A stretch of DNA of 64,000 bases from Verrucomicrobiales bacterium (GTDB lineage: Bacteria; Verrucomicrobiota; Verrucomicrobiia; Limisphaerales; UBA11320): contig JAEUHE010000002.1 of assembly GCA_016793885.1 (NCBI GenBank), positions 22,302-86,301 on the forward strand, read 5' to 3'. The notes beneath the pieces are model-generated. The model was given only the letters and a program-made list of their open reading frames with translations. It did no database searches and was not told the origin of the DNA. Positions within the stretch are counted from its first letter, which is position 1. The number at the start of each line of letters is the position of its first letter. Positions 61,201-64,000 of this stretch are shown piece by piece. The translations under genes and the position numbers were made by a program.

Positions 61201-61531
61201 CGCGAGCGAACCGATCAGCGAACTTCGCGTCGCGCACCCGCTCTGGTGCGAGAAGCTTCAGCGCGACGAGGCGGTTGAGTGATTTCTGCCGCGCTTTATA
61301 AACCACGCCCATGCCACCGCGTCCGAGACACTCGAGAATTTCAAGCTGCGGAAAATGGGGGGCAATCTGTTCAGCAGGCAACGGTGGTTGCGCGGCAGGC
61401 GTGTCGTCGGTGAAAACGGTTTCCGTCTTCAAATTCAGCGCCATAAGGCAATGGGGGCAAAGCCCGGCGGGCGCGTTGTCCGGCAGGACCGCTCCGCATT
61501 GAGGACATCTCGACGATGATTCGTTGCTCAT
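58214..61531 (-). CDS. Membrane Ser/Thr protein kinase with zinc ribbon
   Basis: A 1105-residue Hanks-type kinase. Residues 9-28 form a zinc ribbon (Cys9, Cys12, Cys25, Cys28). The kinase domain runs ~62-330 with G70RGGMG, Lys92 in VALKLL, HRD at 183-185, DFG at 203-205 and YSAPEQ in the activation region, so it should be active. About five hydrophobic segments follow (~345-500), for example LLAVAALFIVSGCLAAW and AALVTIWIPPVLGAVVAGIA. The C-terminal ~580 residues carry no recognised domain, may lie outside the membrane, and include NPAFLEEAPRLQFLAWQDEW. It is 49 bp downstream of a sigma factor on the same strand, a pairing frequent in Verrucomicrobia, and may respond to an envelope signal. 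Confidence 0.9.
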   Translation of the reverse strand: MSNESSSRCPQCGAVLPDNAPAGLCPHCLMALNLKTETVFTDDTPAAQPPLPAEQIAPHFPQLEILECLGRGGMGVVYKARQKSLNRLVALKLLAPERVRDAKFADRFAREAQALAALNHPNIVTIHDFGQAGGFYFLLMEFVDGVNLRQLLRTRKFTPEEALSIVPPLCDALQFAHDRGIVHRDIKPENLLLDKDGRVKVADFGIAKMLGTVNVGGTPGEAVIPESATQSAVGTPGYSAPEQKADPVRVDSRADIYSLGVVFYELLTGELPGKNIAPPSTKVRIDVRLDEIVLRALEQQPERRYQQASEVKTRVEMIAGTPDSRTESKSRVSAPSTPRRPWSLLAVAALFIVSGCLAAWDMGRDFRKDIANINSAVLALPVGIGLLRLRPWWRRAALVTIWIPPVLGAVVAGIAIFGGLAVKPYVRVKFMGSELIGGARYITVLLAGMLAVALFVWVWRVLTRPGVKALFQRDGVERPWVEWAVLVGVLLIAYLAPMGSLTQPSAAPLASIHPALLRATYSAQAGGTNLFGPVIEKVLTNHSAITLRSGQVEPLPNFGVEQRITAETEGAVFSWMERTGVDFVYLGRDVFYGIVQNIRTLARGEWDDYNPARLAESLSSSGANRRIKFQDNLPYTYGFQTRQGGLGLLQIIGFADNDAGVSIRYVLQQPGSTNPSDSQESLQAANKPNEPLSWLLEEQLPLADARSGLSRAPGYPLVAEAVGWADDDGQFNPVMYLAKPFPRGGGENYLDGVGRRKPGEGIRVHIYRGTNPLAIANRFLGSYEIIGQPHTARLRGDFELREKGGLYFKVSADESIVKLEGRRIRPPDPSSKTSGVIRKARAMSNPAFLEEAPRLQFLAWQDEWKTKQAGAARRPDGSVVTNTAELQWLREVHPVGYGWHSEPAPPFLYLWFSHPLFDSTGHGEVTLLGDIGDLIPPGAHGSMGSSAEAARHDTGNLGWLRYTLCPGDGTNTAARVTVRLLYTLGSLERIQELIVAPKTAASMSLEGGAQLNGIGQNLDGKAFLAIAIDASKLHGRRFGALAITKDGRELVSSGGGVSGNADGAGVRVAHFTFDSPLADISKFLIGTRPVRTVEWKDVLLPRWEW

Positions 61532-61580
61532 GCCCGTTACTTACCGGTTGGCAGAAGGTTGTTACCTGGTGGTTGCATTC

Positions 61581-62324
61581 TCAGGGGCGGGCCAGCGCAG
61601 CGGCCAAATGCCGTAGTTCGCCATCCACATCCGCGCCGTCCTCCAGCGTCTGCGAGATTTCCTGACGATAGATAGCTCGGAAGCGCTTGCGCAAGCGATG
61701 AGCCGCCACACGCGCCGCACCTTCGTTCACACCCAACCGCGCAGCGATCGCCGCATAGTCAATCTTCCTGTGCTCCGCCAGGAGGCAGTCCTTGAGCGCG
61801 TCAAAATCGTCGGGCTTTCCCGCCGCCGCGAACTCCGTGCGTAATCGCCCTACGGTCAGGTTGAGCAACGTCAAAGCCCACTGACGGTCGAACGTATCCT
61901 CCGGCGCGAGCGAACTGCGATCCGCTGCATAGAGGGTCTCGGCAAAGGCCGTATCGAACGGCGCCTGGGCCTGTCCACCGCCGCGTCGTTGCGCGGACGC
62001 CCGCCGCCATTCCTTGGCCATGAAGTTCTTCAGCATCACGACCAGGAACGTCCGCAATTTGCCCTTGCCGGGATCAGCGGAATCAAGCCAGCGCTTTTCA
62101 AGGAGGCAGCGGAAAAATTCCTGCGTGAGATCCTGCGCGTCATGCGCCGACTGCCCGCAGCGCCGCACATAGGCGTAGAGCGGGTACCAGTAGGCGCGGC
62201 AGATGGCTTCCAGAGCGGCCGTCGATTCTGCCGCGTCCTTCCGCGTCGCCGTCAGTACCACCGACCACCGCGTTGGGGGAAACACTCGCGGCGCTTCGCT
62301 GGATGTGGTCCGGTTGCTCATCAT
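61581..62324 (-). CDS. Sigma-70 family ECF-like factor paired with the kinase
   Basis: A 247-residue sigma factor. Region 2 is seen in RAYWYPLYAYVRRCGQSAHD and AQDLTQEFFRCLLEKRWLDS; region 4 in LAEHRKIDYAAIAARLGVNE and GAARVAAHRLRKRFRAIYRQ. The opening RVFPPTRWSVVLTATR is characteristic of the Verrucomicrobia/Planctomycetes group encoded next to Ser/Thr kinases. Control through the kinase, by phosphorylation or partner switching, is plausible but not shown here. Starts at MM (62324), with 62321 equally possible. It differs in length and sequence from the sigma factor at 2506. Confidence 0.9.
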   Translation of the reverse strand: MMSNRTTSSEAPRVFPPTRWSVVLTATRKDAAESTAALEAICRAYWYPLYAYVRRCGQSAHDAQDLTQEFFRCLLEKRWLDSADPGKGKLRTFLVVMLKNFMAKEWRRASAQRRGGGQAQAPFDTAFAETLYAADRSSLAPEDTFDRQWALTLLNLTVGRLRTEFAAAGKPDDFDALKDCLLAEHRKIDYAAIAARLGVNEGAARVAAHRLRKRFRAIYRQEISQTLEDGADVDGELRHLAAALARP

Positions 62325-62534
62325 GGCATCCTATCCAGAGGAGTTACCGGAAACGAGCAGGTTGTTACCGGGCACATTCTACAAACTGTAGCAGACGACA
62401 GGGAAGCGAGTGCAAACCACCGTAACCAAGGCGCGTTCGCGTCGGTGACGGAGTCCGCCCTGGTTTCGACGCGGCCACTTTCGTCCTGCTTCTCGCGCGC
62501 TTCTTCACAACTACGCAACTACGTTCGGGGGACA

Positions 62535-62790
62535 GACCGCAACAACCGATTACACCAGAGCAGGATAGAGCTGCTTTGTCCATGCAAAGTCACTACCAAT
62601 GTTCCCCTGAACGACCGCACGCTCAGCCCGAAGGCTTCGTCAGGCTGTAAAAGCTGAGAGCTCCAGCAACGATCGCACGTCCGCCACGAAAGCACTTGTG
62701 CATTAGTCGGTCGTAAAAAAGAGGACTCTCCCGCCTCGGAAACCAGATGAATGAAGCAGTGGGTCCGATAGTGAAGATGTCTTAGACTGC
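62535..62790 (-). pseudogene. Decayed copy of the LysR locus
   Basis: Stretches matching the intact LysR gene appear in the same orientation: a 3'-end piece near 62663-62685 (CGCACGTCCGCCACGAAAGC), a middle piece 62685-62755 (like 56106-56175), and the 5' upstream piece 62762-62787 ending GATGTCTTAGAC (like 56770-56793). Two internal deletions join them. Just before, 62535-62583 resembles the sequence after the SnoaL-like gene (58065-58115). The whole looks like an old duplicate of the LysR-SDR-SnoaL cassette reduced to scraps. Confidence 0.65.
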
Positions 62791-62896
62791 CCGGTGCGCC
62801 GTCTTTGCCGTCCGTTGCCACCGCACGGTGGGTGTGGCGCCGAAGCCGCGCCGTAAGGCCGTGCTACAGGCGGGCAAATTTCGCTCGGGCGGAATT

Positions 62897-62929
62897 TGGA
62901 GCGGGTGAAGGGAATCGAACCCTCGTTAC
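62897..62929 (-). other. 3' tRNA-Gly fragment, probable integration (att) site
   Basis: On the minus strand this reads GTAAC, T-stem GAGGG, loop TTCGATT, CCCTT, acceptor strand CACCCGC, T and CCA, i.e. the 3' third of a glycine tRNA. The 5' half and anticodon arm (no GCGGGTG counterpart nearby) are absent. A tyrosine recombinase gene starts 96 bp to the right. Tyrosine recombinases commonly insert at tRNA 3' ends and leave such a copy at the far junction. Confidence 0.75.
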
Positions 62930-62987
62930 AGGATAAGACATTCTATGGTGGTTTAGAATGGCTTAAATCGTTTGATTTTAGCAGGCT

Positions 62988-63018
62988 GGTGTAGCACGTT
63001 TGCTACACCTGCTACACT
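62988..63018. promoter_or_regulatory. Perfect inverted repeat plus direct repeat upstream of the integrase
   Basis: GGTGTAGCA-CGTT-TGCTACACC (62988-63009) is a perfect 9-bp-arm palindrome, followed at 63010-63018 by a third copy, TGCTACACT. It ends seven bases before the integrase ATG. It may be an operator or an arm-type recombination site. Confidence 0.5.
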
Positions 63019-63024
63019 CGCATT

Positions 63025-64000
63025 ATGGCTTCGCTCTACCGAAAGAAAAAGTCGCCGTTCTGGTGGGTTGCGTTCTATGACGCGAAGGGAAAGCGTCAGA
63101 ATGAATCCACTGGTCTCCGTGCTGATAGTCCAGGAGATACTGCCAAGGCTCGTGTGCTTCGCGCTGAACTGGAAGCAAAGGAGCTTCGTCGCGAAGCGGC
63201 CGCCGTCGGCGAAAGTTGGGACACATGGGTTCCCAAATTCCTGGATCGACACTGTGAGACCGAGAAGACGCTGGAGCGATACCATGATGCCTGGAAGTGG
63301 GTCGCGATGTGGCTTCAGTACCGGCACATTCACACTCCAAAACAAATCACCTACAAGACTGCGCTCGAATACGTTGACTGGCGGATCAATTTTAAGAAGA
63401 AGTCCGGCAAGAAAGCAGGGCGCAACACGGCCATTCTTGAGATCAAGACCTTCTCCCTCATTCTGAGCGAGGCCGTTCGTCTCGGTCACGCCGACTCCAA
63501 TCCACTCGTTCATTTGAAAATCAGGAAAGACAAGGCAAAGAAGAAACCGGAAATGACGGATGATGAAATTGTCGTAATTCGGCGAGCCTTGAAATCAGAG
63601 CCGGAATGGATGCAGGTCGCTTTCGAGATTGGTCTCAACACGGGCTGCCGTCTTCGGGAATCCGCTATTCCGACATCTTGTATTGATTTCGCGGAGGAAA
63701 AAATCACGTTTCCAAATCCGAAGGGCGGCGAAGATCGTGCGTTTTCCATTCCCATGCCCGACGCGCTCAAATCTCTCTTTGAGCGTCTGAAAGCCGAGCG
63801 ACGCACCGTGACACTTCAGTTTCCTTTTCAACCTTCTCGCCGGTGGACTCAATTCTTCGCCAAAATCAAGAAACCCCATCTGTGCTTTCATTGCCTTCGC
63901 GTCACCTACGTCAATCGGCTGCGGCGAGCAGGCGTGCCGCGCGAGGCGGCCATGCGTCTGGTGAACCATGCTTCCGAGTTGATTCATCAGATTTACCAGC
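63025..64000 (+). CDS. Tyrosine recombinase (phage-type integrase), C-terminus beyond the window
   Basis: At least 325 residues from ATG 63025; the frame is still open at the right edge. The N-terminal ~160 residues are an arm/core-binding region (MASLYRKKKSPFWWVAFYD, TLERYHDAWKWVAMWLQYRH). The catalytic domain has Arg209 in NTGCRLRES, His289 and Arg292 in HCLRVTYVNRL, His315 in LVNHASELIHQ and, as the likely nucleophile, Tyr324 in IYQ. All expected catalytic residues fall inside the window. It is adjacent to a tRNA-Gly fragment, so it probably drives integration of an element extending to the right. Confidence 0.88.
   Translation, partial: MASLYRKKKSPFWWVAFYDAKGKRQNESTGLRADSPGDTAKARVLRAELEAKELRREAAAVGESWDTWVPKFLDRHCETEKTLERYHDAWKWVAMWLQYRHIHTPKQITYKTALEYVDWRINFKKKSGKKAGRNTAILEIKTFSLILSEAVRLGHADSNPLVHLKIRKDKAKKKPEMTDDEIVVIRRALKSEPEWMQVAFEIGLNTGCRLRESAIPTSCIDFAEEKITFPNPKGGEDRAFSIPMPDALKSLFERLKAERRTVTLQFPFQPSRRWTQFFAKIKKPHLCFHCLRVTYVNRLRRAGVPREAAMRLVNHASELIHQIYQ

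Noticed and set aside
62897..62970. Complete tRNA-Gly gene
   Set aside because: The T-arm, 3' acceptor strand and CCA are present but the matching 5' acceptor strand, D-arm and anticodon arm are not.
62972..63466. 164-codon + strand frame overlapping the integrase
   Set aside because: The frame starting at 63025 carries full tyrosine-recombinase motifs to the window edge; this one is an out-of-frame shadow.

Overview
The window reads as chromosomal DNA of a GC-rich Verrucomicrobiota bacterium, probably from the Pedosphaera/Limisphaerales side of the phylum. Evidence for this: a Rhodopirellula/Verrucomicrobium-type ECF sigma factor with a FecR/LamG partner; PVC-type heme proteins and DUF1587/1592/1595/1588/1585 plus DUF1552 pairs; autotransporter-associated beta-strand repeat, lamin-tail/CotH and LRR secreted proteins with a C-terminal 'FRV'-type tail; a sigma factor/Ser-Thr kinase pair; and abundant short palindromic repeats. 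The species cannot be named from the sequence alone.

Region 1 (201-24868, all + strand). A secreted LamG-metallophosphatase precedes an ECF sigma factor and its coupled LamG anti-sigma factor. A long, tightly spaced run follows that looks like a xylan/feruloylated arabinoxylan utilisation locus: four CE1-type esterases, a GH10 xylanase, a CE6-like SGNH esterase, an alpha/beta hydrolase, a GPH-family sugar symporter and a GH43 beta-xylosidase. Interleaved are a PVC-type dehydrogenase-cytochrome, a GSDH/sorbosone-type dehydrogenase and a DUF1592-DUF1552 pair. Most products carry signal peptides. Esterases and GH10 would deacylate and cut xylan outside the cytoplasm, the symporter would import oligosaccharides, and the unexported GH43 would finish them inside.

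Region 2 (24858-45746). A large beta-strand-repeat protein runs convergent to GH43. Then come two coupled amidohydrolases (the second lacking the metal-binding HxH), a ~2940-residue lamin-tail/CotH/Ig-like secreted protein, a signal-peptide-bearing Hcp-like protein, an unrecognised secreted protein, and phosphoenolpyruvate carboxylase.

Region 3 (45747-55838) is an eroded accessory zone. It holds paralogous gene fragments, a facing pair of ~130-165 bp repeats, a Coq7/ferritin-like protein whose C-terminus is read from a repeat, a conserved hypothetical gene with a decayed copy nearby, an LRR protein, a sulfatase, and a two-gene unit encoding 47 and 119 residues. Five arrays (15 copies) of a ~212 bp stem-loop/linker unit lie in Regions 2-3, all in one orientation.

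Region 4 (55839-64000). A LysR regulator is divergent from an SDR and a SnoaL-like gene that end in a clear terminator. Next are a kinase and its sigma factor, a decayed copy of the LysR gene, a 3' tRNA-Gly fragment, and a tyrosine recombinase running off the right edge. The last two look like the left end of an integrated element that continues beyond the window.
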